Positions 48,105-57,968 of a DNA stretch of 64,000 bases are shown here, in pieces (the first letter of the stretch is position 1; every line of letters starts with the position of its first letter). The stretch is from Pseudomonas sp. GM74 (GTDB lineage Bacteria > Pseudomonadota > Gammaproteobacteria > Pseudomonadales > Pseudomonadaceae). Location of the stretch: positions 1 through 64,000 of the forward strand of contig NZ_AKJG01000045.1 of the NCBI RefSeq assembly GCF_000282455.1. Reading direction: 5' to 3'. The translations under genes and the position numbers were made by a program. The notes under the pieces were generated by a model. That model saw only the letters and a list, made by a program, of their open reading frames with translations. It ran no database searches and had not been told where the DNA came from.

Positions 48105-48185
48105 CAACACAAACACTACAAGTTTGAAGCGGTGCAACATCCGGTAACTCCTCCGCAGCCAGCTTCGATTGAGAAGCTAAATGTG

Positions 48186-48210
48186 AGTCCTTATCATTTG
48201 CTCTCATTTT
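48186..48210 (-). promoter_or_regulatory. possible Fur site upstream of the iron-binding protein
   Basis: On the minus strand AATGAGAGCAAATGATAAGG, two AATGA-type units close to the Fur hexamer pattern, about 20-45 bases before the start codon. An iron-transport gene makes the site plausible; the match is incomplete. Confidence 0.45.
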
Positions 48211-48230
48211 TCAATCGAGAGACCGCTCCC

Positions 48231-49235
48231 ATGTTGGCACCGAAGCGTCTACTGACTGCACTGGCCTTGACTCTGATCGGCAGCACCGCCGCCCAGGCCG
48301 CTGACGAGGTGGTGGTCTACTCCTCGCGAATCGACGAGCTGATCAAGCCAGTCTTCGATGCCTACACCGCCAAGACCGGCGTGAAGGTGAAGTTCATCAC
48401 CGACAAGGAAGCGCCGCTGATGCAGCGGCTCAAGGCCGAGGGCGCGAATACGCCGGCCGACCTGCTGCTCACCGTCGATGCCGGCAACCTCTGGCAAGCC
48501 GAGCAGATGGGCATTCTCCAGCCGTTCACCTCGAAAACCATCGACGCGAACATTCCGCTGCAATACCGGGCTGCCTCCCATGCCTGGACCGGCCTGAGCC
48601 TGCGGGCGCGGACCATTGCCTACTCCACTGATCGGGTGAAGCCGGGTGAACTGACCACCTACGAAGCGCTGGCCGACGAGCAATGGGAAGGCCGCCTGTG
48701 CCTGCGCACGGCGAAGAAGGTCTACAACCAGTCCCTGACCGCGACCATGATCGAAGTGCACGGCGCCGAGAAGACCGAGGAAATCCTCAAGGGCTGGGTC
48801 AAGAACCTGTCCACTGACGTGTTCTCCGATGACACCGCCGTACTGGAAGCGATCAACGCCGGCCAGTGCGACGTCGGTATCGTCAACACCTACTACTACG
48901 GCCGCCTGCACAAGCAGAAGCCAGACCTGCCGGTGAAGCTGTTCTGGCCGAACCAGGCTGACCGTGGCGTACACATCAACCTGTCGGGTATCGGCCTGAC
49001 CCAACACGCGCCACACCCGGAAGCGGCCAAGGCCCTGGTGGAGTGGATGACCACCCCTGAAGCACAGAAAATCTTTGCCGACGTGAACCAGGAGTTCCCG
49101 GCGAATCCGGCCGTACAGCCATCGGCCGAAGTCGCCGCATGGGGCAAGTTCATCGCCGATACCTTGCCTGTGGAAATCGCCGGCAAGCGTCAGGCCGAAG
49201 CGATTCGCATGATGGACAAGGCTGGCTGGAACTGA
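48231..49235 (+). CDS. iron(III) ABC transporter periplasmic binding protein
   Basis: A 334-residue FutA/FbpA/IdiA-type binding protein. Signal peptide [20 protein letters not shown] with a cut after [23 protein letters not shown] with [20 protein letters not shown], then the conserved tyrosine pair in [12 protein letters not shown] that coordinates ferric iron. The permease gene follows after an inverted-repeat terminator. A weak Fur-like sequence precedes the gene. No ATPase gene of the transporter lies nearby. Start at 48231 fits the signal peptide. Confidence 0.94.
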   Translation: MLAPKRLLTALALTLIGSTAAQAADEVVVYSSRIDELIKPVFDAYTAKTGVKVKFITDKEAPLMQRLKAEGANTPADLLLTVDAGNLWQAEQMGILQPFTSKTIDANIPLQYRAASHAWTGLSLRARTIAYSTDRVKPGELTTYEALADEQWEGRLCLRTAKKVYNQSLTATMIEVHGAEKTEEILKGWVKNLSTDVFSDDTAVLEAINAGQCDVGIVNTYYYGRLHKQKPDLPVKLFWPNQADRGVHINLSGIGLTQHAPHPEAAKALVEWMTTPEAQKIFADVNQEFPANPAVQPSAEVAAWGKFIADTLPVEIAGKRQAEAIRMMDKAGWN

Positions 49236-49254
49236 GCCCGCTGTTTTAAAGGTC

Positions 49255-49333
49255 AAAAGATCGCAGCCTTCGGCAACTCCTGCAGGGTGGTCACCAACCC
49301 AATGTAGGAGCTACCGAAGGCTGCGGTCTTTTT
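49255..49333 (+). terminator. large inverted repeat / terminator between iron ABC genes
   Basis: AAAAGATCGCAGCCTTCGG and, about 40 bases later, CCGAAGGCTGCGGTCTTTTT form a long imperfect hairpin ending in a T-run. The core GCAGCCTTCGG also occurs at 25999-26029. It may attenuate expression of the permease relative to the binding protein. Confidence 0.75.
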
Positions 49334-49373
49334 GCGTTTTCTCTACACTTCAAGATTTCGCGAGAGATTTTCC

Positions 49374-50990
49374 TTGGCCCATCCCGCCCAACGCCGCTGG
49401 TATCCAGTCGTCTTCGCCATTGCTGCGCTGGTCCTGTTGCCCCTGAGCGTCCTGCTGCTTTCCTGGCAAACCATCGATCAACAGATCTGGTCCCATCTCT
49501 GGGACACGCAGATGCCGCGTTTGCTGGGCAATACCCTGACCCTGGTGCTAGGCGTCGGCGTCGGCGTGACAGTCCTGGGTGTCAGCCTGGCCTGGCTCAC
49601 CAGCCTTTGCGAATTCCCCGGCCGGCGCTGGCTGGACTGGGCGCTGATGCTGCCCTTTGCGATCCCGGCCTATGTGCTGGCCTTCGTCTTCGTCGGCCTG
49701 CTGGATTTTGCCGGCCCCGTGCAAACCCTGTTGCGGGAGTGGTTCGGAACAGGTCTGCGCCTGCCGCGGGTGCGCTCCACGGGCGGCGTGATTGTGGTGC
49801 TGGTGCTGGTTTTCTATCCCTATGTCTATCTGCTGGCGCGCACCGCCTTCCTCGCCCAGGGCAAAGGCCTGATGGAAGCGGCGCGGGTCCTTGGCCAATC
49901 GCCCTGGCAAGCGTTCTGGCGGGTGGCATTGCCCATGGCGCGGCCAGCCATTGGTGCGGGCGTGGCATTGGCGCTGATGGAAACCCTGGCGGACTTCGGC
50001 GCCGTGTCGGTGTTCAACTTCGACACCTTTACCACGGCCATCTACAAGACCTGGTACGGTTTTTTCAGCCTGTCATCCGCCGCGCAACTGGCCAGCCTGT
50101 TGCTGCTGGTGGTGATGCTCGTGCTCTACGGCGAACGGCGTGCCCGCGGGGCCAACCGGGCGAGCAATGAGCGACCACGGGTCAAGGCGCTGTATCACCT
50201 GCGAGGCCTCAAGGCACTGGCGGCCACGACGTGGTGCTGCCTGGTGTTTGCCTGCGCTTTCGTTATCCCGATGCTGCAATTGGTGGTGTGGTTCTGGCTG
50301 CGCGGGCGCTTCGATCTCGACGAGCGTTACACCGGGTTGATTGTCCATACCTTGTACCTGGGGGGGATGGCGGCGTTGATCACCGTCAGCGTCGCCTTGT
50401 TACTGGCGTTTGCCCGACGACTGGCACCCACCCGGGTCATTCGTTCCGGGATCAGTCTGGCCAACCTGGGCTACGCCTTGCCCGGTTCGGTGCTGGCGGT
50501 GTCGATCATGCTGGCGTTCAGTTACCTGGATCGCGAGCTGGTGATCCCGCTCTCAGGCTGGTTCGGTGGCGCGGGCAAGCCGCTGCTGCTGGGCAGTCTG
50601 TCGGCGTTGCTGCTGGCCTATCTGGTGCGCTTCATTGCGGTGGCCTACGGGCCGCTGGAAAGCAGTCTGGCGCGTATACGGCCATCTTTGCCCGAAGCGG
50701 CACGTAGCCTTGGCGTCAGTGGCCCACGACTGTTTTTCAAAGTGTATCTACCATTATTGCTACCCGGCACGTTGAGCGCTGCGCTGCTGGTGTTCGTCGA
50801 TGTACTCAAGGAAATGCCCGCGACCCTGCTGATGCGCCCGTTTGGCTGGGACACGCTGGCGGTGCGAATCTTTGAAATGACCAGCGAAGGCGAGTGGGCG
50901 AGGGCGTCTTTGCCGGCGTTGACCCTGGTGCTGGTCGGGCTGTTACCGGTCATCGGATTGATCCGGCGCTCAGCACATCGAAACAGCTAG
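49374..50990 (+). CDS. iron(III) ABC transporter permease (FbpB/SfuB type)
   Basis: A 538-residue fused permease with twelve membrane segments in two homologous halves. Each half has an EAA-type loop: LMEAARVLGQSPWQAFWRVALPMARPA in half one and LPEAARSLGVSGPRLFFKVYLPLLL in half two, both touching the ATPase. The start is uncertain: I choose the TTG at 49374, giving the usual A-H-P-A-Q-R-R-W start; another TTG lies at 49332 inside the upstream hairpin. The cognate ATPase gene is not in the window, so it must be supplied from elsewhere, as seems also the case in P. aeruginosa. Confidence 0.9.
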   Translation: MAHPAQRRWYPVVFAIAALVLLPLSVLLLSWQTIDQQIWSHLWDTQMPRLLGNTLTLVLGVGVGVTVLGVSLAWLTSLCEFPGRRWLDWALMLPFAIPAYVLAFVFVGLLDFAGPVQTLLREWFGTGLRLPRVRSTGGVIVVLVLVFYPYVYLLARTAFLAQGKGLMEAARVLGQSPWQAFWRVALPMARPAIGAGVALALMETLADFGAVSVFNFDTFTTAIYKTWYGFFSLSSAAQLASLLLLVVMLVLYGERRARGANRASNERPRVKALYHLRGLKALAATTWCCLVFACAFVIPMLQLVVWFWLRGRFDLDERYTGLIVHTLYLGGMAALITVSVALLLAFARRLAPTRVIRSGISLANLGYALPGSVLAVSIMLAFSYLDRELVIPLSGWFGGAGKPLLLGSLSALLLAYLVRFIAVAYGPLESSLARIRPSLPEAARSLGVSGPRLFFKVYLPLLLPGTLSAALLVFVDVLKEMPATLLMRPFGWDTLAVRIFEMTSEGEWARASLPALTLVLVGLLPVIGLIRRSAHRNS

Positions 50991-51146
50991 GTGTCAGTCC
51001 TACACCTTGCGGCTACAATGCGCGGCATTCGGTGCGGTCCGTCTGACAGACCAGGTAGCTGAAATCGGCTGAAAGCCCTTTGTTTCAAGGCCTTCAGTCC
51101 GTGCAGCACCTGTCCGCACCTTCGCCACGCCCGGAAGGAGAAACCC

Positions 51147-52229
51147 ATGGGACAGCGTACGCCTCTGTATGACCTTCATCTCGCACTCGGCGCGAAGATG
51201 GTCGATTTTGGCGGTTGGGACATGCCTCTGCATTATGGATCGCAGGTCGAGGAGCACCATCAGGTGCGCCGCGATTGCGGTGTCTTCGATGTATCCCACA
51301 TGACCGTGATCGACGTCGGCGGCTCCCAGGCCAAAGCCTGGCTCCAGCATTTGCTGGCCAATGATGTCGAACGCCTGCACAGCCCCGGCCGTGCGTTGTA
51401 CAGCACCATGCTCAACGAGCAGGGCGGCATCGTCGACGACATGATCGTCTACCGTCTCGATGAGGGTTATCGCCTGGTGGTCAACGCCTCCACCCGCGAT
51501 CAGGACATGGCCTGGGTGCAAGCGCATCTCGACGGCTTCGATGTGCAACTTCGCGAGCGTTTCGAGTTGGCGATGCTGGCCATCCAGGGCCCCCACGCCC
51601 GGCAGAAAATTGCCGAACTGGTCAGCCAGTCCCGCGGCAACCTGATCCAGCTCCTCAAGCCTTTCGAAGGCCTGTCCGATGGTGACTGGTTCATCGCGCG
51701 CACCGGTTATACCGGCGAAGACGGCCTGGAAATCATTCTGCCGGCCGATCAGGCGCCAGGCTTTTTCAACGATCTGGTCGGAGCCGGGATTTCTCCCATC
51801 GGCCTCGGCGCGCGGGATACCTTGCGGGTCGAAGCCGGCATGAACCTTTACGGCCAGGACATCCAGCAGGATATTTCCCCCTTGGCCTCCAATATGGCCT
51901 GGACCATCGCCTGGGAACCCGCCACCCGGCAGTTCATCGGGCGCAAGGCGCTGGAAGCCGAGCAGGCCGCCGGCGTACAGCACAAACTGGTCGGTCTGGT
52001 CCTTGAGGAGCGCGGTGTTTTGCGCGCTCATCAGGTGGTCCGCATCGCCGATGTTGGCGAAGGGGAGATCACCAGTGGTAGTTTCTCTCCTACGCTAAGC
52101 AAGTCGATTGCACTGGCGCGCGTGCCGATGGCAACTGCCGACCGCGCTGAAGTGGAAATCCGTGGCAAGTGGTACCCGGTCCGGGTGGTCAAACCGACCT
52201 TCGTACGCCACGGCAAAACCTTGATCTAA
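51147..52229 (+). CDS. gcvT: glycine cleavage system T protein (aminomethyltransferase)
   Basis: Transfers the methylene group from the lipoyl arm of GcvH to tetrahydrofolate, releasing ammonia. The 360-residue protein has [33 protein letters not shown] with the catalytic-region aspartate, [13 protein letters not shown] and [26 protein letters not shown] precedes the ATG by six bases. The 156-base region before it carries no gene; I looked for a glycine riboswitch and did not see its conserved elements. gcvH follows after 49 bases. Confidence 0.96.
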   Translation: MGQRTPLYDLHLALGAKMVDFGGWDMPLHYGSQVEEHHQVRRDCGVFDVSHMTVIDVGGSQAKAWLQHLLANDVERLHSPGRALYSTMLNEQGGIVDDMIVYRLDEGYRLVVNASTRDQDMAWVQAHLDGFDVQLRERFELAMLAIQGPHARQKIAELVSQSRGNLIQLLKPFEGLSDGDWFIARTGYTGEDGLEIILPADQAPGFFNDLVGAGISPIGLGARDTLRVEAGMNLYGQDIQQDISPLASNMAWTIAWEPATRQFIGRKALEAEQAAGVQHKLVGLVLEERGVLRAHQVVRIADVGEGEITSGSFSPTLSKSIALARVPMATADRAEVEIRGKWYPVRVVKPTFVRHGKTLI

Positions 52230-52278
52230 TCTTTTCTGGCGGGCATGCCCGCCGACTATTTTCCTGAGGACACAGAAC

Positions 52279-52662
52279 ATGAGCGATATCCCTGCCGACC
52301 TGCGTTTTGCCGAAAGTCACGAATGGGCACGTCTGGAAGCCGATGGCACCGTCACCGTGGGCATCAGCGATCACGCGCAGGAAGCGCTGGGTGATGTGGT
52401 GTTCGTCGAACTGACTGAAGTCGGCAACGTGTTTGCTGCCGGTGATCAGTCGGGTGTCGTTGAATCGGTCAAGGCCGCTTCCGACATTTATGCACCGATC
52501 AGCGGTGAAGTGATCGCCGTCAATGAAGCACTGAGCGGTGAGCCTGAGCTGCTCAACTCCGATCCGTACGGCGCGTGGATCTTCAAGCTCAAGCCAAGCG
52601 ACACCGCCGAGCTGGAGAAACTGCTGGATGCCGCCGGCTACAAGGCCGCCATCGGCGAGTAA
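52279..52662 (+). CDS. gcvH: glycine cleavage system H protein
   Basis: A 127-residue lipoyl carrier shuttling the aminomethyl group between GcvP, GcvT and the L protein. The lipoylated lysine is K65 in [18 protein letters not shown], the same number as in E. coli Gcv[21 protein letters not shown] is the typical start. A TGAGGA ribosome site lies upstream. A REP doublet immediately after the stop separates it from the reversed aminotransferase gene, and gcvP resumes on the plus strand 1.4 kb later. Confidence 0.97.
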   Translation: MSDIPADLRFAESHEWARLEADGTVTVGISDHAQEALGDVVFVELTEVGNVFAAGDQSGVVESVKAASDIYAPISGEVIAVNEALSGEPELLNSDPYGAWIFKLKPSDTAELEKLLDAAGYKAAIGE

Positions 52663-52672
52663 GCCTCCCCCC

Positions 52673-52740
52673 AGTAGGAGCCAGCTTGCTGGCGATGGCG
52701 TCCTCGAAATCGCCATCGCCGGCAAGCCGGCTCCCACAAG
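52673..52740. repeat. compact REP doublet, GCTGGCGATGGCG variant
   Basis: GTAGGAGCCAGCTTGCTGGC GATGGCG, a ten-base loop, then CGCCATCGCCGGCAAGCCGG CTCCCAC. The loop is much shorter than in the other doublets, giving a single long hairpin between convergent gcvH and the aminotransferase gene. Confidence 0.9.
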
Positions 52741-52746
52741 GGTTGT

Positions 52747-53886
52747 TCAAGGTTTCAGAACGGCTTTCACGGCCGCCACCGATCGTTCGACATCCGCTTT
52801 GCTCATCGCCGTGAACATTGGCAGCGAGACAATCAGCCGACCGACCCGCTCAGCGATCGGGAACATGCCTTCCTTGAAACCGTGCTCGCGGTACAGACTC
52901 AACAGGTGAATCGGCGGGTAGTGATAGCCGATCCCGACACCCAATGCCTGCATCTGCTCCATGAAGGCCGCCCGCGCCGGTTTGCCATCCTTACGCTCCG
53001 GTAATACCAACTGGAACAGATGCCAGTTACTGTTCTCGAAATCCGCTGGCGGCAGTTGCGCGCAGTACTGCGCTTCGAAATCCGCGCCAAAACAGGCGAA
53101 ATAGTGCCGGGCCAGGTCACGGCGATGAGCGGTAATGGCTTCGATATGAGCAAATTGCCCCAGGCCAATGGCCGCGGCGACGTCGGTCATGTTGAACTTG
53201 CCACCCAGCACGTCGACGTCCAGGCCATCGAAGCCGTTGCGGGTAACGCCCTGCAGCCGGTATTTCTCTGCCAGTCGCACTTCTTCGGCCGAATTCAGCA
53301 CCAGGCAACCGCCTTCGGAGGAGGTGACGTTTTTGTTCGCCTGGAAACTGAAGGACACCAAATCCCCCGTCGAGCCAATGCGCTGGCCTTTCCAGCTCGA
53401 GCCCAACGCCTGGGCCGCATCCTCCACAATCCGCAGGCCGTGCTTTTTCGCCAGGGCGTACAAACGCGTCATGTCCACGGGCAGCCCGGCGAGGTACACC
53501 GGGATGATGGCTTTGGTGCGGGGGGTAATCGCCGCTTCCAGTTGATCGAGATCGATATTGCGGGTCACCGGGTCGATGTCGGCAAACACCGGGGTGGCGC
53601 CGACTTCCAGGATGACGTTGGCGGTGGCCACCCAGGAAATCGGCGTGGTGATCACTTCATCGCCCGGCCCGACCCCGGCAATACGCAAGGCGATTTCCAT
53701 GGTGCAGGTGCCGGAATTGAAGGTGCGTACCGGGCGCCCGCCAAAGTACTCCGAGAGTTTGGCTTCGAAGGCCTGGACCTTGGGGCCGCTGGTGATCCAG
53801 CCCGAGCGCAATACATCGCCGACTGCGGCAATCGTGGCTTCATCGATGGTGGGTTTGGAAAACGGCAGGAAAGGCAGTTGGCTCAT
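52747..53886 (-). CDS. DegT/DnrJ/EryC1/StrS (ArnB-like) aminotransferase
   Basis: A 379-residue PLP enzyme of the sugar aminotransferase family; the length and N-terminal pattern LPFSKPTIDEATIAAVGDVL, RSGWITSGPKVQAFE resemble ArnB, the UDP-4-keto-arabinose aminotransferase. EVITTPISWVATANVILEVG, the VEDAAQALGSSWKGQRIG block, and the Schiff-base lysine in FSFQANKNVTSSEGGCLV are present. No other nucleotide-sugar gene is nearby, so its substrate is unknown. It sits on the opposite strand inside what is an uninterrupted gcvT-gcvH-gcvP run in P. aeruginosa, flanked on one side by a REP doublet. Start at 53886 gives MSQLPFLPFS. Confidence 0.92.
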   Translation of the reverse strand: MSQLPFLPFSKPTIDEATIAAVGDVLRSGWITSGPKVQAFEAKLSEYFGGRPVRTFNSGTCTMEIALRIAGVGPGDEVITTPISWVATANVILEVGATPVFADIDPVTRNIDLDQLEAAITPRTKAIIPVYLAGLPVDMTRLYALAKKHGLRIVEDAAQALGSSWKGQRIGSTGDLVSFSFQANKNVTSSEGGCLVLNSAEEVRLAEKYRLQGVTRNGFDGLDVDVLGGKFNMTDVAAAIGLGQFAHIEAITAHRRDLARHYFACFGADFEAQYCAQLPPADFENSNWHLFQLVLPERKDGKPARAAFMEQMQALGVGIGYHYPPIHLLSLYREHGFKEGMFPIAERVGRLIVSLPMFTAMSKADVERSVAAVKAVLKP

Positions 53887-54039
53887 GGATACAGTCACCG
53901 ATCAGCGGACATTGGGTAGGCGGCGGACATGATGATCCGGATTGCTCGAGCGCGCCACGCCATCCACCGGGAGATCGACTGCTATGCTGGTTTGACCGTG
54001 TTGCATCGACGCTGAGCGCCAGTCAAGAGAGAGCCCGTC

Positions 54040-56913
54040 ATGTCCCAGTTGCCATCCCTGAGCCAGTTACGCGACCCCAATGCCTTTCTGCGCCGCCACC
54101 TCGGGCCCGATGCCGCCGAGCAACAGGCGATGCTCGACAGCCTGGGCCTGGGCAGTCGGGTCGAATTGATCGAGCAGACGGTGCCGCCGGGCATCCGGCT
54201 CAACCGGGCGCTGGACCTGCCCCCGGCACTCGATGAAGAGGCCGCACTGGCCAAGCTGCGCGGTTATGCCGAGCAGAACCAGGTCTGGACCAGCCTGATC
54301 GGCATGGGCTACCACGGCACCCTCACACCGGCCGTCATTGTGCGTAATGTGCTGGAAAGTCCCGGCTGGTATACCGCCTACACCCCCTATCAGCCAGAGA
54401 TCGCCCAAGGGCGGCTCGAAGCGCTGCTGAACTTCCAGCAACTGACCATCGACCTGACCGGCCTGGAACTGGCCAACGCCTCACTGCTCGATGAAGCCAC
54501 CGCTGCGGCAGAGGCCATGGCCCTGGCCAAGCGCGTCGCCAAGTCCAAAAGCAACCTGTTCTTTGTCGACGAGAACTGCCACCCGCAAACCATCTCCGTG
54601 GTGCAGACCCGCGCTGAAGGTTTCGGCTTCGAACTGATCGTCGACGCTGTGGATAACTTGAAGCGGCACCAGGTGTTCGGCGCGCTGCTGCAATACCCCG
54701 ACACCCACGGTGAAATCCACGACCTGCGGCCGCTGATCGATCATCTGCACGCGCAACAGGCCCTCGCCTGTGTCGCCACGGATTTGCTGAGCCTGTTGTT
54801 GCTGACCCCGCCGGGAGAACTGGGGGCCGATGTGGTGTTCGGCTCGTCGCAGCGATTTGGCGTGCCCATGGGCTATGGCGGGCCTCACGCGGCATTTTTT
54901 GCCAGCCGCGATGAGTACAAGCGAGCGATTCCCGGGCGGATCATCGGTGTTTCGAAAGATGCGCGGGGCAATACCGCCCTGCGCATGGCCCTGCAAACTC
55001 GCGAGCAACACATCCGCCGGGAGAAAGCCAATTCCAACATCTGCACGGCCCAAGTGCTGCTGGCCAATATCGCCAGTTTCTATGCGGTCTACCACGGCCC
55101 CGAAGGGCTCAAGCGGATTGCCCAGCGGGTTCATCGGCTGACCTGCATCCTTGCCGCCGGGCTTGAGCGAAAAGGTGTCACCAGGGTCAACCGGCATTTC
55201 TTCGACACCCTGACGCTGGAAGTCGGCGGAACGCAGACCGCGATCATCGAAAGTGCCCGGACCGCGCAGATAAACCTGCGGATTCTGGGGCGCGGCCAAC
55301 TGGGCCTGAGCCTCGACGAGGCCTGCGACGAAGGCACCGTGGCGAAGCTGTTCGACGTGTTCCTGGGGGCCGATCACGGGCTCAGCATCGATGACCTGGA
55401 TGCCGAGGTCTTGCCTGGCGGAATTCCCGAAAGGCTGGCGCGAACTTCGCCTTATCTGCGCCATCCCGTGTTCAGCGCCCATCACAGCGAAACCGAGATG
55501 TTGCGCTACCTCAAGCAACTTGAAAACAAGGACCTGGCGCTCAATCAATCGATGATCCCGCTGGGCTCCTGCACCATGAAACTCAACGCCACCAGCGAGA
55601 TGATCCCGATTACCTGGCCGCAGTTCGCCAACCTGCACCCGTTCGTGCCCAAGGAACAGGCCGCCGGTTATGGGCTGATGATCGAAGAGCTGGAGCGCTG
55701 GTTGTGTGCGATCACCGGTTTCGACGCGATCTGCATGCAGCCCAACTCCGGTGCCCAGGGCGAATACGCCGGGCTGCTGGCGATCCGCAAATACCATGAG
55801 AGCCGGCAACAGGGTGGCCGCGATATCTGCCTGATTCCTTCGTCGGCTCACGGCACCAATCCCGCGTCGGCGCAAATGGCCGGGATGCGCGTGGTGATCG
55901 TCGAGTGTGACGAGGCGGGCAACGTCGATCTGGATGACCTCAAGGAAAAAGCCGCGCAGGCGGCAGACAAACTCGCTTGCCTGATGGCGACCTACCCTTC
56001 GACCCATGGGGTGTATGAGGAAGGCATCAGCGAAATCTGTGAAGTGATCCACCAGCATGGCGGTCAGGTGTACATGGATGGCGCCAACCTCAACGCCCAG
56101 GTCGGGTTGGCGCGGCCGGCCGATATTGGCGCCGATGTCTCGCACATGAACCTGCACAAGACCTTCTGCATACCCCATGGTGGCGGTGGGCCCGGCATGG
56201 GGCCGATTGGTGTTCGGGCGCATCTGGCGCCGTTCGTGGCCAACCATCCGGTGGTGCCGATCGACGGGCCGCACCCGCAAAATGGCGCCGTCAGCGCAGC
56301 GCCCTGGGGCAGCGCAAGCATTCTGCCGATCAGCTGGATGTACATCGCGATGATGGGGCCGCAACTGGCGGACGCCAGTGAAGTGGCGATCCTGGCCGCG
56401 AATTACCTGGCGCGGCATTTGTCCGGTGCTTTCCCGGTGCTCTACACCGGGCGCAACGAGCGGGTGGCCCACGAATGCATACTCGATCTGCGGCCGCTCA
56501 AGGCGTTGACCGGCATCACCGAGGAGGACGTGGCCAAGCGTCTGATGGACTATGGCTTCCATGCCCCGACCATGTCGTTTCCGGTGCCGGGGACGCTGAT
56601 GGTCGAACCGACCGAAAGCGAATCTAAGGCGGAGCTGGACCGCTTTATCGGGGCGATGCTGAGCATCCGCGCGGAAATCAACGAGGTGCAGAACGGTAAC
56701 TGGCCGGCTGAAGAAAATCCCCTGAAAGGTGCTCCGCATACGTTGGCCGATATCACCGGCGTGTGGGAGCGGCCGTACAGCATCGTGCAAGCGGTCACGC
56801 CGGACGCGCACACCAAGGCGCACAAATACTGGCCGGTGGTGAACCGGGTGGACAACGTGTATGGGGATCGGAACCTGTTTTGTGCGTGTGTGCCGGTCGA
56901 CGACTACCGCTGA
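54040..56913 (+). CDS. gcvP: glycine dehydrogenase (decarboxylating), P protein
   Basis: A 957-residue PLP enzyme that decarboxylates glycine and loads the aminomethyl group on GcvH. It is the long, fused one-chain form. The N-terminal half contains [20 protein letters not shown] and [13 protein letters not shown]; the C-terminal half the PLP region: [36 protein letters not shown], and the lysine of [20 protein letters not shown]. Length matches E. coli GcvP. It is separated from gcvT and gcvH by the aminotransferase gene and therefore needs its own promoter in the 153 bases upstream. Confidence 0.97.
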   Translation: MSQLPSLSQLRDPNAFLRRHLGPDAAEQQAMLDSLGLGSRVELIEQTVPPGIRLNRALDLPPALDEEAALAKLRGYAEQNQVWTSLIGMGYHGTLTPAVIVRNVLESPGWYTAYTPYQPEIAQGRLEALLNFQQLTIDLTGLELANASLLDEATAAAEAMALAKRVAKSKSNLFFVDENCHPQTISVVQTRAEGFGFELIVDAVDNLKRHQVFGALLQYPDTHGEIHDLRPLIDHLHAQQALACVATDLLSLLLLTPPGELGADVVFGSSQRFGVPMGYGGPHAAFFASRDEYKRAIPGRIIGVSKDARGNTALRMALQTREQHIRREKANSNICTAQVLLANIASFYAVYHGPEGLKRIAQRVHRLTCILAAGLERKGVTRVNRHFFDTLTLEVGGTQTAIIESARTAQINLRILGRGQLGLSLDEACDEGTVAKLFDVFLGADHGLSIDDLDAEVLPGGIPERLARTSPYLRHPVFSAHHSETEMLRYLKQLENKDLALNQSMIPLGSCTMKLNATSEMIPITWPQFANLHPFVPKEQAAGYGLMIEELERWLCAITGFDAICMQPNSGAQGEYAGLLAIRKYHESRQQGGRDICLIPSSAHGTNPASAQMAGMRVVIVECDEAGNVDLDDLKEKAAQAADKLACLMATYPSTHGVYEEGISEICEVIHQHGGQVYMDGANLNAQVGLARPADIGADVSHMNLHKTFCIPHGGGGPGMGPIGVRAHLAPFVANHPVVPIDGPHPQNGAVSAAPWGSASILPISWMYIAMMGPQLADASEVAILAANYLARHLSGAFPVLYTGRNERVAHECILDLRPLKALTGITEEDVAKRLMDYGFHAPTMSFPVPGTLMVEPTESESKAELDRFIGAMLSIRAEINEVQNGNWPAEENPLKGAPHTLADITGVWERPYSIVQAVTPDAHTKAHKYWPVVNRVDNVYGDRNLFCACVPVDDYR

Positions 56914-56926
56914 CATTTCAGGCTGC

Positions 56927-56958
56927 ACATAACCCCTGTGGGACATAACCCCTGTGGG
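56927..56958. repeat. 16-bp perfect tandem duplication at a REP border
   Basis: ACATAACCCCTGTGGG occurs twice head to tail. The second copy includes the first bases of the REP element, so the duplication covers the border of the repeat. Confidence 0.95.
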
Positions 56959-57041
56959 AGCGAGCTTGCTCGCGATTGCGGTGTGACAGTCAATGAAGTT
57001 TTTACTGATCCACCGCTATCGCGAGCAAGCTCGCTCCCACT
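56949..57041. repeat. REP doublet (inverted pair)
   Basis: CCCTGTGGGAGCGAGCTTGC TCGCG and its inverse copy ATCGCGAGCAAGCTCGCTCC about 40 bases on, between gcvP and the convergent DUF2388 gene. Confidence 0.92.
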
Positions 57042-57082
57042 GGTGGGGCCCGGTGAACATGGGATTTGTGTTCGCCGGGCAA

Positions 57083-57114
57083 AAAAATGCCGCTCATGTG
57101 AGCGGCATTTTTCA
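57083..57114. terminator. bidirectional intrinsic terminator
   Basis: AAAAATGCCGCTCA - TG - TGAGCGGCATTTTT, a perfect stem flanked by A- and T-runs, downstream of both gcvP and the DUF2388 gene. Confidence 0.93.
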
Positions 57115-57124
57115 TTCGCAACGC

Positions 57125-57442
57125 TTACTTCGAAGCCACGGCATTCTTCGCCAGGATCGCGTTCGCCAGTTCCATATCCGTGGCTTGCAGCCCCGGGTTG
57201 TCGGCGCGGACTTTCTGCATGGCCGCTTCCAGGTACGGGCCGCGGATGCTGCCGTCGCTGGCAACGAAGCTGCTGGCGTCGTCCTGGGCCGCGACGACCA
57301 GCTTGTGATCCTTGGATGTCAGATAGCTCGAACCGGTGGTTGCACCGGAGGTAAGAACGTTACGCCAAAAAGTATCGGCCATCGCCGAACCGACAGGCAA
57401 AGACAACAGCGCGACGGTAGCGACAGCAAGTTTGAAACGCAT
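57125..57442 (-). CDS. DUF2388 family exported protein
   Basis: A 105-residue small secreted or periplasmic protein. The signal peptide MRFKLAVATVALLSLPVGSA is cut after AMA, giving mature DTFWRNVLTSGATTGSSYLTS. The rest (KLVVAAQDDASSFVASDGSI, RGPYLEAAMQKVRADN) matches the Pseudomonas-restricted DUF2388 proteins, of unknown function. It is alone between a terminator and the nfeD-qmcA pair. Confidence 0.88.
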   Translation of the reverse strand: MRFKLAVATVALLSLPVGSAMADTFWRNVLTSGATTGSSYLTSKDHKLVVAAQDDASSFVASDGSIRGPYLEAAMQKVRADNPGLQATDMELANAILAKNAVASK

Positions 57443-57510
57443 GACAGGGTGACTCCACTGGGTTGACTACGCGGTTGGATTGCCAACCCCCAATCGAGTT
57501 CCGTGGCTGC

Positions 57511-57960
57511 CTAATCCGTCGCTTCGACCAGCAGGATCGCGCCTTGCTGGCCGACCACCCGTACGCGGCTGCCAATGGCGGCGTCCGGCCCACGGGCCAT
57601 CCACACGCCGTCGGCCACCTTGATTTTGCCGCGACCGTCGACAATCGCTTCATGGACCACGAAGGTCTTGCCGATCAGCTCCTGGCCACGCAGATTCAGG
57701 TGCGGCTGTTCGCTCGGACGCCTCGCCGTGCGCTGACGCCGCCACCAGTACAACGCGGTGGCGATCGACAGCAGGCCGAACAATAGAAACTGCCATTCCC
57801 AGGACAGGCCCGGCAGGAGAAAGGTCAAGACACCCACGGCTGCCGCCGCCATGCCGATCCACAACAGATAGCCGCCGGCGCCGAACACTTCAAGAATCAA
57901 TAGCACCGTGCCCAGCGCCAACCAGTCCCAGAACGAAAGGTGCTGCAAAAATGCCCACAT
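57511..57960 (-). CDS. NfeD family membrane protein
   Basis: A 149-residue short NfeD: three membrane segments (about 10-27, 31-50 and 55-72) then a cytoplasmic OB-fold domain (about 90-148) with LRGQELIGKTFVVHEAIVDG and IGSRVRVVGQQGAILLVEA. NfeD proteins partner with the SPFH/stomatin protein encoded next to them, here eight bases upstream, and are thought to organise membrane microdomains or control proteases. Confidence 0.94.
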   Translation of the reverse strand: MWAFLQHLSFWDWLALGTVLLILEVFGAGGYLLWIGMAAAAVGVLTFLLPGLSWEWQFLLFGLLSIATALYWWRRQRTARRPSEQPHLNLRGQELIGKTFVVHEAIVDGRGKIKVADGVWMARGPDAAIGSRVRVVGQQGAILLVEATD

Positions 57961-57968
57961 GGTGCGCC

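Noticed and set aside
50991..51146. Possible glycine riboswitch upstream of gcvT
   Set aside because: I looked for the conserved tandem glycine aptamer elements and could not find them; only a short GTCTG-ACA-GAC palindrome is visible.
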